This document shows, one piece after another, positions 1 through 11,029 of a stretch of 64,000 nucleotides of DNA. The notes under the pieces were generated by a model, which was not told the DNA's origin, made no database searches, and was given only the letters and a program-made list of their open reading frames with translations. Origin of the DNA: Clusia tigrina (lineage: Eukaryota; Arthropoda; Insecta; Diptera; Clusiidae); assembly GCA_920105625.2 (NCBI GenBank), contig CAKKTE020000188.1, forward strand, positions 250,001 through 314,000, written 5' to 3'. The position numbers and the translations under genes were made by a program. The number at the start of each line of letters is the position of its first letter. The first letter of the stretch is position 1.

Positions 1-1200
1 GCATCTAAGGACACATTCAGTGTGGTTACGAGATAATAATGAAAGCGGTTTCACATAACATTTTGTATACAATAGCAACAATATTGCTCAAATTTGCTTC
101 GAAAACATCAGATACTTCCTAGTTAATCTATTATTTTCATAAATTCGAAATTTAATCGTACATAGACAAAATCGCATTCAGCACTAGCCCATAGCTGATT
201 TTGTGTTTTCCAATTTAAATAGTTTCCTTGAGAAAATTTCAATTTAGTTTTTATGAATGTTGGGAGTATCGCTTTTACCCGACTATCTCCAATCTTCAGT
301 AGTAATATTTGTTGATATGAATATTTTGCAAAATTTCATACAGGATGATACACATAATAAATCATATGCTTATTAAGGTGTGCTTAAAAGTAGTTTTTTA
401 ATCTATGAAAACAAACAAATTTGTCTTATGGTAGAACTTTGACCAGAAATATTAGAGATCATTGATAAGACCATTATATCACTTCAAAAGACGAAATAAT
501 AATTTTATATGTTACCAATTACCGAATATTATGGCATATTATATTCATAAACGTCTATCAAAGTACAAGAGAACGTTTTCCCATAATGACATTTACTCAA
601 AATTTGAGTTTTTAGTTTTGAGATTTGAAAAATTTTAATTAAAATATAAAATAATTTCATCGAAAATAAGGGTAAAGGTTAGAAAAGGGTATACTCCTAA
701 TATAATAATGTTCAGCACTTAGAAGAATAAAAAATTTATTGATTATTTTATTTGTGGCAGGGCTAAATAAATGATTTAAGTGGTTTGTTAATGAGAGTGG
801 CTTATTTAGTAATTTAAAAACATATTAGTTTTGTTCTTTGTTTAAATTATTGGTTTTTGCTTTTTTTCATATATGTATATATTTACTGAAGCGCTCAAAT
901 ATAAAATAATATAAATTCACAATAAGTACTACAATTTTAATTCTAGGGTACAAATATTTCTTCACTAGTGTTTTGTAATATGTTGAGTATGAGAATTAAA
1001 TTATGTTTTACATGGTTTTCCTACAAAATGATAAAAAATATTATCATTTTAAGTACAAAATTCAATTTAACATATACTATCAATCATATTTTCATGTCAT
1101 ATAAGAATTGCTATTTAATCCGAATAAATGAATATTTTCTATTCAAGCGCTTTCGATATTTGCATTTTAGAAGATTAGAAGCTAATTTGTTTGGATGAAC
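1..1200. other. AT-rich sequence, no gene recognised
   Basis: Both strands carry only short low-complexity ORFs with no domain I recognise. I see no repeat copy shared with the rest of the window. It may be ordinary intergenic DNA or very old transposon debris. Confidence 0.5.
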
Positions 1201-1259
1201 GCGAAGCCTTTTAGTATAATTCGTGCAATATCTTCGACCGTAGAAGCTTCGCATTGGTG

Positions 1260-1492
1260 AAGTACAAATAAAATAAACGTCTGGTTTCGTTGACGGTCGC
1301 TTTTATACTGCTCACTCATAACTCAGTGATGCTTGTTCAACTTCTCGATATTACAATGTTGTCAATATACTTAATAGTAGGTTTTACTTGTAATACTATT
1401 TTATAAAATACTTAAGGGTAATGAAAATAGTTATAATGATATTTAATAATACTTTATAAACGACTAATATACTAATATCATAAACAAGCTAG
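1260..1492 (-). repeat. 3' LTR remnant of deleted gypsy-type element A
   Basis: About 230 bp matches 5810-5915 plus 6240-6338 closely, in the same orientation. Shared blocks include AAATAAACGTCTGG and the AATAATACTTTATAAACGAC stretch. With minus-strand coding between the two copies, this is the downstream LTR. It lacks about 300 bp present in the right copy, or the right copy carries an insertion. Confidence 0.65.
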
Positions 1493-1722
1493 CTACAATT
1501 CGGCCTTCTTGACAATAAGATCGTCCCGATCATGTAGTGCTTAACAGAAACTATTTTGGAGGTTGAGACCTACATTTCTTATTTCTTTTTTCTACTTTTT
1601 TTCTTTGATTTAAAACCATGGTTTAATATTGGCAATAGCTCCAACTCCCTTATAAGTCGTCATTGATTGTTGAAACCCATCAACGTCTCGTAGTAAATAT
1701 CGTCCGTTTCGCAAAACTTTTG

Positions 1723-1941
1723 TTACCTTGTAAGGAACTTTAAATTAGGTAATAATTTTTTATATATTCCTTGCGTTGAATCGAAATTGCTAACCATAAA
1801 ATAGTCACCTTCCTTATACTTCGTTGCTTTTTTACGTTTCTTATTTACGTACGTTTCATTATATAATTGCAATTTCTTTTGTTCCTTTTCGGCCGTAGTT
1901 CTTATTTGGTCTAGACTTTTGTTCTTTCTATTCATTTTCAA
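1723..1941 (-). pseudogene. pol: gypsy integrase C-terminal remnant
   Basis: The 72-residue fragment has the basic stretch and the KYKEGDYFMVSNFD..G..KKLLP pattern usual at the C-terminus of gypsy integrases, just upstream of the 3' LTR. The catalytic integrase core, RNase H and reverse transcriptase that should precede it are absent. The next upstream piece encodes the region before RT, so one internal deletion removed most of pol. Non-functional. Confidence 0.65.
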
Positions 1942-2410
1942 TTAATTTCTTTTTCTGCATAAGACTTATTTTACTTTTAACACTCGATTCCATATAATAT
2001 CTTTTAAATATTTCATCAAAATTACATTTACATTCATAACTTACATTTTCATTTATTAAAGACCTTTCTTCTTTTGTGTCAGTGTCAATAAGCATAATTT
2101 CATTTGTAAAATTAGTTTCTAAGTATGTATCTCTTTGATCATTAAAATTATCCTTTAATATTTCTTTATTGGCGCTTTTAGAGCCACTTTGGGTTCTAGA
2201 ATTTTCTTCAGTTTCAATTTTAATTTTTTCTTTTCCAAAGTTTTTCTTAAAATTTTTGTTGATTTTCTCAAGATTATTACCAATTACTTCATCTACCTGT
2301 TTCTTCTCTAAAAAAGCGTGTATTTTGACTACCTGAGTTTTCATCATTTTACTTAAATGACCTGCATCTATTAAAGATGCCCTGCTTTCTTGATTTTTAA
2401 AATTGGTCAT
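1928..2410 (-). pseudogene. pol: gypsy pol segment between protease and RT
   Basis: This 160-aa charged, Lys/Asn/Glu-rich ORF follows the protease-like segment on the same strand and overlaps it by a few bases. Its position and composition fit the spacer upstream of RT in gypsy-type pol. No catalytic motif is visible. It stops where the integrase tail starts, marking the deletion joint near 1935. Confidence 0.45.
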
Positions 2411-2616
2411 TTTTCATCTTCTAAAAATTTTTTTGACATATCATCATTTATATTTTCTAATTCACAAATCATTTTAATTTTAGCAAGATCCATAAAATCT
2501 TTGCCGAATACAGCATCATGGTTCATAGACTCATCAGACACCACAATAAGGCCAAGCAAAATCTTAACTTTGTTAATAATTATAAAACCATTTATCTTTC
2601 CGTATGTTTTTAACAC
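2407..2616 (-). pseudogene. pol: gypsy aspartic protease C-terminal remnant
   Basis: The 69-residue fragment contains a VFGKDFMD motif resembling the second conserved block of retropepsins (hydrophobic-hydrophobic-G-x-D-F). It lies between gag zinc knuckles upstream and the pol spacer downstream, the expected order. The N-terminal DTG/DSG motif is not in this ORF. I infer a frameshift in the 2620-2820 interval. Confidence 0.5.
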
Positions 2617-2825
2617 ACTATTATTTAAACAAAAATAAACGGGTTCTTCTTTACATAATGAAAAATTTAAATTTATTTCAAAATTCTATGGCAAACAGCA
2701 TCTTTTTATGAAACTTATCGGGCTTCCGGAGTCTATGAGGGATGTAATAGAAAAACTACATTTACCATTTGAGTTAGAAATAAAATCGAAATTTCATACA
2801 TAATTATTCTTTTTTTCTTACATAA

Positions 2826-2962
2826 GCACTTTTTCCCTTATGCTGTAGACAATCTATGGCACGATGCGACAAATTGTTGCAAATAAAGCAGGCACCCTCT
2901 TGTCGCTTTGGTTTGCGGCACTCTGCAGTCATATGTCCGAACGAGTTACAGTTGTAACACTT
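2826..2962 (-). pseudogene. gag: gag nucleocapsid: two CCHC zinc knuckles
   Basis: The minus strand encodes two consecutive C-x2-C-x4-H-x4-C knuckles about 25 residues apart, reading CYNCNSFGHMTAEC and then CFICNNLSHRAIDC. A basic KPKRQ linker separates them. This is the RNA-binding nucleocapsid of a gypsy-type gag. It sits between the capsid fragment at 3107-3391 and the protease remnant. Confidence 0.75.
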
Positions 2963-3106
2963 AATTTTTCTAACCTGCACTACTGTTGCGACTTTTCAAT
3001 TCGACATTTGAAAAAACTGGCATCAATAGCAGTTCGTTTGAAAAACATTGTAGATGCGCTTGCGAGCGTAGCTGAGAATTGGGAATTCCTTCGATCAAAA
3101 AGTCAA

Positions 3107-3391
3107 TTAACTCCTTTTTTCCAAATTGACACCTTTCGCCAATGTCATTTTTGCATTGTAATACGATGTAAATGTCTCACCAGAGACCCATTTACGTGGC
3201 TCAAATTTTTTACGCAGTACAAGTTTGGATTCTTTTGAGCCAAAAATCATATGCATTTCACTTAATAAAGTTGCAATAGGCTCCACAGGATAGTTGGATT
3301 TCGAAAATAACCACGCTTGAGAATTTTTCCTTAGTTTATTGGCCAGCAATACGCGGGCCAAATTTTCGGTGACCGCAAAAATATTCAACAC
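3107..3391 (-). pseudogene. gag: gag capsid fragment
   Basis: The 94-residue ORF reads like the C-terminal part of a gypsy capsid, with the W.SGETF..YY..K motif typical of retrotransposon gag helices. It is in order with the zinc knuckles at 2826-2962. Upstream the reading is cut by LINE-derived sequence at about 3420, so gag is split. Confidence 0.55.
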
Positions 3392-3419
3392 GTTTTTAAA
3401 CTGAGATTCCCAAATTTCA

Positions 3420-4250
3420 AATTAAGCAGAACCATCGGGACGTCTTTCTCTTCGACTACACAGCCCCTTTCTAAGGTTGGAGAGAAGACACAATTTGGTG
3501 GGACCATTGGGCTGTGTTCACGTCAGCACAACATGCATTAAACCACCCAGGACGAAAGGTGCAACAGTTGAACTTAGGCTTTGTACAGCTTTTTCGACAT
3601 TTGCGCACCTTGTCCAAGATGGTCTTTTGAATTGCCTGCAACTGGGTTGTAGACCAGAGGACCTCGGGGTAATCCCGTGGTATTATACCGATTTTTACTC
3701 CAGTATTAGGCCCTTTGGAGGCAAATGTCTTTTTGGCAACATTGGCGTAAGTTTCGTTCGGATTTTGTGCCGACAGTCTGACTTGCGACCTAGCATCCAT
3801 AGGAGTATTTTGGTCCAGTGTCTCTATGGTGTATTAGAGCGGTGCTTCTTACCCATTTTATTTGTAAGAGTCCTCAGCTCCTTTTTGCCTTGAGCCATTG
3901 GCAGTTCGGCTAACCTTTTGGCTTCATCAGGGCTTGCACCATTTTGAAGGCAAAAATTGTGTCGGATGTGCTGAGCACCTGACTTTTTCTTCTCCTTCAA
4001 CTTGATTTCTTCTGGTGGGGGAGATAGCAGAGCATCCTCCTCATCCGTTGGAATTGGGTCAATTACAACGTTTGGACTTTAAGCACAATGTCCATGTCGT
4101 CGACTTCGACCTCCATTCTGACACCAGTCTCGTTCGGCTGGAAAAGCTCCTCCGAGGGCTGGATGCCAGCAGAATTTGTTGCCACTAGCGCAGAAGTTTG
4201 GTTTGTTTTTACTTTTGTTTCCATAAAAATTCCCACGAGTAATGGGGAAC
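3420..4250 (-). pseudogene. LINE ORF1 remnant inserted in gag
   Basis: Minus-strand pieces at 4063-4250 (acidic N-terminal part starting METKVKT) and 3471-3800 (ending in a GWFNACCADVNTAQW pattern) resemble ORF1 of LOA/jockey-group LINEs that carry a DUF4780-like domain. Stops and a frame change interrupt the reading. Gypsy gag sequence lies on both sides, so this is an insertion. Family assignment rests on the short W-containing motif only. Confidence 0.4.
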
Positions 4251-4690
4251 AACATGTCACCCAGAGCAGAGCTTCTTGCTCTGGGAAGTACTGTTTTGTC
4301 CTCATTTATTCGGATACCCCAATACCTTAATTTGTCTAAGATTTTTTGGAGGTAGTCGCTTTTGCAATGCAATCTTTCGAGTTCAGAATGACAGTATCGT
4401 CCGCAAATGTTGCAAACATAGCGCCGTTCTCGTTTGGCTTTGGAATATCAGATGTGAATATCAGGTATAAAATTGGTCTAGTACACTACCTTGAGGGACG
4501 CCAGCAGTTGCTTTATGTATTTGTGAGGAAGCATCATTAATTTGGACATAGAAAGCTCGGCCAGTGAGGTGGATTTCCAACGTCAAGCAAATATCATGTG
4601 GGAGAAATCGCTTTAGCTTGGCATGTAGTCCTGCATGCCAGACACTATCAATAGCCTTTGCAATATCAAGGTAAACGGCTATGCAGAATA
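4240..4690 (-). pseudogene. LINE reverse transcriptase remnant
   Basis: Degenerate minus-strand reading contains a VPQGSVL box, a FA.DDT-like box and a LQKILDKLRYWGIRINEDKT segment, the order seen in non-LTR reverse transcriptases of the jockey/LOA group. Several stops and frameshifts make it a pseudogene. It precedes an ORF1-like piece, the wrong order for one element, so two fragments are probably nested here. Confidence 0.55.
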
Positions 4691-4739
4691 TTTTTTCACT
4701 AATTCTTTTATTATGTTGAATGTTTCGTTGGGATAAATG

Positions 4740-5102
4740 TTATTTTGTAGAGTCGTTATTGTAGGGACATTTGGCTGTGCATACTTTTGCAAATAGTTCA
4801 TTATCTTTTTCCAATAAGAATTTTTCTTTGCGTAATAGTTCAGTTTTTCTTTTTATAAATTCCATTTTACAATCTTTGTCTAATTTATTTTGGCTTACTA
4901 TGAATTTGTCAACCTTGCTTTGTGACTCACTCGCTTGCGTCTCGTCGCCTTTTACTACGTCGTTGATCGTTACATTTTGAATAGGGGTTCGAAGGGGTTT
5001 GAAGTAGGAGTTCGTTTTCTCTACGTTTTTCGATCGTTTTATATTTTTAACTGCCGTTATTTGCATTATCTTCGTTGTTATTGTCCACTGCCACTGTTGC
5101 AC
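4740..5102 (-). pseudogene. gag: gag N-terminal/central fragment of gypsy element A
   Basis: A 120-aa Lys/Gln/Ser-rich, coiled-coil-like segment lies between the gag start at 5512-5715 and the capsid fragment at 3107-3391 on the same strand. No specific domain is recognised. Its assignment to gag comes from position within the element and composition. Confidence 0.4.
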
Positions 5103-5511
5103 AACTACGTACTTTCGTACAATTTAGGGTACCTTTTTCTATGGCGCATAAAAAGAACAGTTCTTTTGGTACTCGTAATTTTTCATTGTTTTCAAACTAT
5201 TATTAACCTTTTTTTTTATTTGTAGTACCAAAATGTCCAACACTTACATTACAGCTAAAAATTTTGTGAAAATAATAATTGTAGTTGGGGTTTTTTAAAC
5301 ATTTTTTAAATTCGAGAGTACTTTTTTATTTCTCTCTCGTGCATCAGTGTCCACTGCTTTGCTGCTTACATTTGAACTGCCGTTGCTACTTACTTTGTTC
5401 TTACTGTTGCTATCGCTACTGCCGCTGCTCTCTTCACTTGCCTCAGCTTCGATGCCTTCGTTATTGTTGTTTTACTTGACATTGCTTGCGTTGGCGCCCT
5501 GATGATCCAGT

Positions 5512-5715
5512 TTAGGGGAAAGTACCACGAGCTTCTTTAAGCACATCGTTTAAACGCTGTATTAATGCAGCAAAAATGCCTAATAAAGACAGCCCCAATT
5601 TATTTAACCACTTTTTTAACTGTGTAACTGTATACTGGCCGCTAACAACATCCATTGCGAAATTCTGATTTTTAACTATGTATTTCACAATTGATGATTT
5701 TATGGTTTTTGTCAT
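5512..5715 (-). pseudogene. gag: gag start with SAP-like helix pair
   Basis: The 67-residue ORF starts about 90 bp inside the 5' LTR. Residues 29-58 (YTVTQLKKWLNKLGL...ALIQRLN) fit the SAP pattern of a helix, a Leu-Gly turn and a second helix ending in IxRL. SAP-like N-termini occur in some arthropod gypsy gags. The frame is lost after residue 67. Confidence 0.55.
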
Positions 5716-5790
5716 TTATTTTAGTTTAATTATTATTATTAGGCGATGAGTAGAAATGTGAGTAAAAATTAGTAAAAAAATTTTCTCTTT

Positions 5791-5804
5791 TATCCCACTT
5801 CTGA
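5791..5804 (-). promoter_or_regulatory. candidate primer binding site, element A
   Basis: Just inside the 5' LTR the minus strand reads TCAGAAGTGGGATA. This resembles the complement of an insect tRNA-Leu 3' end, from memory and unchecked. A few bases separate it from the shared LTR block, so the boundary is uncertain. Confidence 0.35.
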
Positions 5805-5809
5805 AATTT

Positions 5810-6338
5810 AAGTACAAATGAAATAAACGTCTGGCTTCGTTGACAGTCGCTTTTATACTGCGCACCTCCTCGATATTACAATGTTGTCAATATACTTAAT
5901 AGTTGGTGTTTCTTCGGATTTTAGTTTATAAAAAATGAAACGAACGGCCTTTCTTGTACACTTAAAACGTTTACTTTATTCTTCACTTCAGTTTTTTTAC
6001 ACAGTTACTATTTTTCTCTTTTAAGTGAACTTTTTAAGAAACACGTCCGCCTTTGTCCAATATTCAGCCAAAATCGCCCTACCATTTCAATTCCCCGTTT
6101 TAAGCGCTTATTTCCTTTACATATATACTTATACATATATATTACATATTACATTTTTAATGCAGAAGGTATATAATGGTGTTAACAAGGCGGAGGAAGT
6201 TTTGTCATAATTTATTGTTATAATTTCGGCGGTAACAGTTGGTATTACTATTTTATAAAATACTTAAGGGTAATGACAATAGTTATAATGATATTTAATA
6301 ATACTTTATAAACGACTAATATACTAATATCATAAACC
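5810..6338 (-). repeat. 5' LTR of deleted gypsy-type element A
   Basis: It shares about 105 bp at its left end and about 100 bp at its right end with the LTR at 1260-1492. The middle 5916-6239 is present only here. As the coding strand is minus, this right-hand copy is the 5' LTR. Substitutions and the length difference show an old element. Confidence 0.6.
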
Positions 6339-6359
6339 TTAGAGCTTTTGATTGAAATC

Positions 6360-7170
6360 ATTGCATTTTTTCTTGAAATTGTTCCCCACTTTTGGATATC
6401 ATAACACCAAAGAGGTTTTATAATCATATAATAAAGTTATAAGACAGGACGTGGGACTCTAAATTCAGCTTTGATTGCTTTCCTATTAACCAGTTCATTT
6501 TAGCAATCTTAAGGTTTATCTGTGTTTTCTCAGCATCCAAGTGGGGTTTCCAGGTAAGTAGTTTATTGACGAGGATTCCCAGATAATTTACTGCTGATTT
6601 CTTCGTGACAATTTGATCGTTAAGCATCACATTCGGACACTCACCTTGGTTTAAAGTGAAATTTATATGCGAACATTTTGCCCCATTTATTGTGCTATGC
6701 CGTGTTGATAGCTATTTTTCCACTACACCAGGCAAGTTTGAAGCAAATTTGAGGCAGTTCTTGCATCTTTATTTTTAACTACCATAGCAGTGTCGTCAGT
6801 ACAAGTTGGAAGATCCGAAGTATATAACAGGTAGAGAAGAGGGTACGAGACACTTCCTTGTGGTACTTCAGCTGTAATATTATAGCTGTTAGAGACGTAG
6901 GTTTATAACGGACAACAAATTTCCTGTTCCCAAGATTACTTTGCAGAATTTTAAAGACATTGTACTGTAGTAATCATCTAATTTTGTAGAGTAACCTCCC
7001 TTGCCAAAACTTGTCAAACGCTTGGGTGACATAAAGAATACTGCTGGGCAGAATTGCTTTTCTACAAATCCTTTGGCTATGTAGGTTACTAGGTGATGTA
7101 CTTATTGGATAGTTGAGTGTCTGGTTCGAAAGCCGAATTGATGATTTGGTATTAAATTCCTCTTTTCATG
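6360..7170 (-). pseudogene. jockey-type LINE RT 3' remnant
   Basis: The open part at 6424-6630 carries the pattern S.VNYLGILVNKLLTWKPH, usual at the C-terminal end of jockey RTs, followed by KIAKMNWLIGKQSKL. Further upstream, degenerate minus-strand sequence has a TDDTAMV block in place of the catalytic FADD box. Multiple frameshifts. It resembles the jockey LINE at 9.4-13.9 kb but is more decayed. Confidence 0.65.
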
Positions 7171-7329
7171 AAACGGCTGATTTTTAAAATAATTTAGATA
7201 AAGAGAAATAAAGACAGAATTGACGGTCCTTGCCAGGCTTGGATGTAACTATTGTAATGTTTCGATTCAAAAATGTTAATATTGAGTAATGTGTCAAATC
7301 AAACTGATAATATCGAAACGTTATTTTTT

Positions 7330-7771
7330 TTAAAGTAATGTTGGGCTCAATGAATTGTACAGCGGCGCGAGAGCTAGCGCACAATTTAAATCGGTGACTT
7401 CGAGAGTACAGCCAAATATTAAAATGAGAAGCGATTTGTATGATTTCCAGATCGAACCTGATTAATTGGTAAAGGCTTATCGCTATTTATACCATGAATT
7501 CTTATGTTCTAAGACTTAGTATATAATGTTGTTCTTAATACATAAAGGGGGCTTTTGCAATGTCAGCGGAAAGTATCACGGTCAATTCCGCCGCACATTA
7601 GTTCAAGGGTATTGAACATTAGAATGCAGCGTAATCAAAAACGTGCACGCTGTTCGCACTTAGAAATGTTGACACTCTTGTATGAGAGTGCGATGCTCTT
7701 ATGCTGGGTCTCCGCTTACATTGCATGTGCTTAAGCCGCGCGTGGTGCTGGAGATTGTGTGTATATAAGTT
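7330..7771 (-). repeat. diverged solo LTR of the 56.7-kb element family
   Basis: Long stretches match the LTR at 56747-57322 in the same orientation: the GCGGCGCGAGAGCTAGCGCA block, CAGATCGAA, TTGCAATGTCAGCGGAAAG, and a GTGTGTATATA right end. No matching coding sequence flanks it. It is a solo or orphan LTR with substantial divergence. Its ends are approximate. Confidence 0.75.
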
Positions 7772-7789
7772 AACGGCAACAATATTAAT

Positions 7790-9240
7790 AAATATAATAA
7801 AGAATTAAGACAGTAAAAGCTAACGTCATCAAAATACCATAGATAACCAAAAACGAGTACAGAAGTCTCAAGTCGGGTTAGACCGACTTCGAAATACCCT
7901 TTACCTTTTCTTGTGCGTGCAAGTTCAACAATGGGGATATTTTCTTCATAAATCATCATTAGGAGCATACCAACGGTAATTTTTGGTAGGGTACCTTGAA
8001 ATGATTATATCGACCCCTTTTCTTGTGAATGGCTGTGTAGTGTCAATATAACCACTAAGATAATTTCGTCCAAAAATATTGTATAGGTCGCAAGTTATAA
8101 TAATATGTGAATAGTAGGCGTGGCTCTGGAAATAACACGCCCGTTTTTTGTGTGGTGTTTAATATAAGTACCCGCAACATTCCTGTGAAATTTCGTTGAG
8201 AAATCTTTAATAGGAACAGAGTAACGATTTTTGGATAATTGTGGACGTGGCAGTAGTAATAATCTGTCCATATTTGGAATGCTTGCTGGTACACACCCAG
8301 TGTATACATCTACCAATTTGTTTTCATATATCATCTCTAGAAGCATAGATAGGGTAACCGTCTTTAAGTGGGGTCCCCAAAGTTCATTATATGGGAGGGA
8401 GGCGTATCCTTCCTCTGATCGACCCCGAATCTTGTATATGGCTTTGTAGGGTCCATATACATACTAATGTAATAATGCGTGATAAATCTTTAATAGGAAC
8501 ACAGTAATGATTTCTGGCTAATTGTGGGCGTGGCAGTTGTATTATGATATCCATATTCTGCACACACACTATTATGGACCCCATGTATATTTCTGCAAAT
8601 TTTTATTCCGGTGGCATCAATACGAGCACAGGTAGACTAAATTTAATTTTAGACCCGAAAGTTCCCTATATCAAAAGTGGGCGTGTTTTTTCTCTGATCA
8701 GCCCCATTTATTGCAGATAGCTTTATAATGTCCACATGTTTCTTTCGTCCATAAATCTCTACCAGATCTTAAGTTATGAATATTTGTTAATAGTGGGCGT
8801 GGCAGTTAATATATACCGCCCATTTTTTGCACAGTCTTTAGTAGGACCCACATCTCCATATATGCCAAATAACATCACGTTTCCGTCAATTGGACCGAAG
8901 TTATAGTCATTTTAAAAAAGGTGAAAAAAGTTCTTTATATGGGAGGTAGGCGTGGTCGTTGTCCAAATCGGCCCATATAGCAATCTGGTTCTGTATCTTT
9001 GTCCAGTCTATACTTTTGCAAAATTTCATTAAGATAGCTCTAACGGTGTAGAAAAAAAGTGGCCACAGACGGACAGACGGACGGACAAAATAAAAATTGC
9101 TTAGAAAGTGATTCTGGTCATATCTGTATATATAAGTCCATACCTACCACGCCTCCTTCTTGAAATTGCAACCCCTCTCAAAAGCACAAAGTTAGTATAC
9201 CCTATTTACCTTTTGTAAAGGTAAAGGGTATAAACATTGC
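7790..9240. repeat. diverged tandem non-coding repeat ending in a hairpin
   Basis: At least four degenerate units recur, each with a GTGGGCGTGGCAG-like core, a 'TCGACCCC...TATGGCTTTGTAG' block and a 'TTTCGTTGAGAAATCTTTAATAGG'-like block in part. The right end holds ACAGACGGACAGACGGACGG and then, at 9195-9232, an inverted repeat built on ACCTTTTGTAAAGGT. TACCCTTTACC occurs again near 7898. No coding potential. It is probably a non-autonomous dipteran repeat. Confidence 0.5.
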
Positions 9241-9422
9241 ACTACGAAACAGCGTTCCCACAAGCTGCGAGCCAGACGACTTGTCAGCAGTAGCTTGCAC
9301 AAATTCCTTCACGCGCTTTGTAATTGGAGCAGATTCCAGGAACTCAATCACCACAACCACAGGTAGCCAAGCCTACATTTTAGATTAAGACAATTTTGTA
9401 AACCAGTTAGATTAAGAACGTA
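9241..9422 (+). repeat. left part of an LTR split by the jockey insertion
   Basis: This stretch ends in AAGAACGTA, which recurs at 13865-13873 on the other side of the LINE. From 13865 the sequence continues with an AATAAAGG polyadenylation-like signal and reaches a PBS at 13935. Joining the two sides across the LINE gives a plausible plus-strand LTR. The left LTR boundary is not defined. Confidence 0.45.
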
Positions 9423-9578
9423 CATTTTTTTTTTTTTTATGACAAGAATTTATTATTTATTGAATTTGCTTAAATTAAGCCTAACAATAAGTATATTAAA
9501 TCTTAAAACTAGTCACTTAAAAAATAATTTTAACCCAAATTGTATTTGGCCATCAAAATTTCGGTTCTGCTTCGCTCT

Positions 9579-11029
9579 TCAAAAGGCCGGAAGGTCTCTT
9601 CTCTGAAGGCTGGATCGGCTTATCGGTTTGGCGGGGGTTTTAGCTAGTGGATTCGGGTGATTTTCCAGTTTTGCTATATATATCTGTTTTCTAGCATTTA
9701 TTTCTGTGATAACTGTTGGTATTTTCAGGTCTTTGTGAATATTATCGTTACGCATGTACCATGGAGCACCTGTTATTAACCTAAGTATCTTCGACTGAAA
9801 CCTTTGAATTATGGCAATGTTAGAAGTGGATGCATTACCCCACAGTTGAATCCCGTACAACCATATCGGCTTAATAACTGCATTGTATAGGAGGATTTTG
9901 TATTCTAGGCTTAAGGTAGATTTGTGGTTTAGTAGCCAATGCAGCTTGGCGACCCTTAACTTCATATTTAAAATTTTAGTTGAAATGTGCGTACGCCAAG
10001 TTAAGCGCCTGTCTAAATGAATGCCGAGATAGGTGACTTCATTAGCTTATGGAATCTCAATATTATTGAGCCGAATGGCTGGACACGTACCAGGCCTCAA
10101 AGAGAATGTTACGTGTTTGCTTTTTTGCTCATTGACCTTTATACGCCACATTCCTAACCATTCTTCTATCCTAACTAAGTGCTCTTGTAGTGCTCTCGAC
10201 GCCTTTATCGAATATTTATTGCAACTGAGTATGGCGGTATCATCCGCAAATGTTGAAATTAGCGTGCTTTCACTTATAGGAGTATCAGATGTGAATATTA
10301 CATATAATGTAGGGCCTAGAACGCTACCTTGGGGCACACCGGCTAAAATTGGAAAATCTTCGGAAATGAATTCGTTTACTTTTACCCTGAAACGTCTATT
10401 GGATAAGTAAGAATCAAGAATTTTATGATAGCTTTTTGGGAGAAACTTTTTGATTTTGAACATCAGTCCTTGATGCCATACCTTATCACGTCAAGGAATA
10501 TTGCAGAGCAAAACTCCCCGAGTTCAAATGCTTTTCTTATTTCATTTGAAATTCGATTGACTTGCTCAATAGTGCTGTGCTTTTCGCAAAAACCGAATTG
10601 GTGTTGCGGTATTACGCTATGTTCATGAAGAAAAGCAGATAGTTTATTTAATAGTAGTTTCTCAAACAATTAGGAAAGGCAAGGCAACAGGCTGATAGGT
10701 CTATATGAAGACGGAAGCGTTGCGTCTTTTCCAGGTTTAGCTATCATACATATCTGAGACTTCTTCGTACATATCTGAGACTCATTCGGATAGTAACCGG
10801 TGCCCAAAATTGCATTAAAAAGCTTACAGAGAAATGCTGATGCAGAATCTAGTAACTGCTTTAGCATTTTCGGGGTAATATTATCGAATCCAGGTGATTT
10901 TTTTGGATTCAGTTGTTTAATTTGTTTGGCTATTTCTGGAAGGGAAATTTTAATAGGCTGAGCAATCTCAGTACTGCAAGGTAAGGAAGGCAATACAAAG
11001 CAGTTTGTTGCCATATTCGGCTGGAACAC
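9579..11029 (-). pseudogene. jockey ORF2, reverse transcriptase part (broken)
   Basis: Four consecutive fragments make up the RT. 10670-11029 has the KSPGFDNITPKMLK and YRPISLLPCLS boxes. 10463-10669 continues with LFEKLLLNKL and QFGF. 10047-10463 has GVPQGSVLGPTLY and the catalytic FADDTAIL box. 9579-9965 is the C-terminal segment with KLHWLLNHKS and W.YGIQLWG. A stop codon separates the first two pieces. The second and third are joined by a frame change with a small deletion around 10465. Order and spacing fit a normal jockey RT, so decay is recent. Confidence 0.85.
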
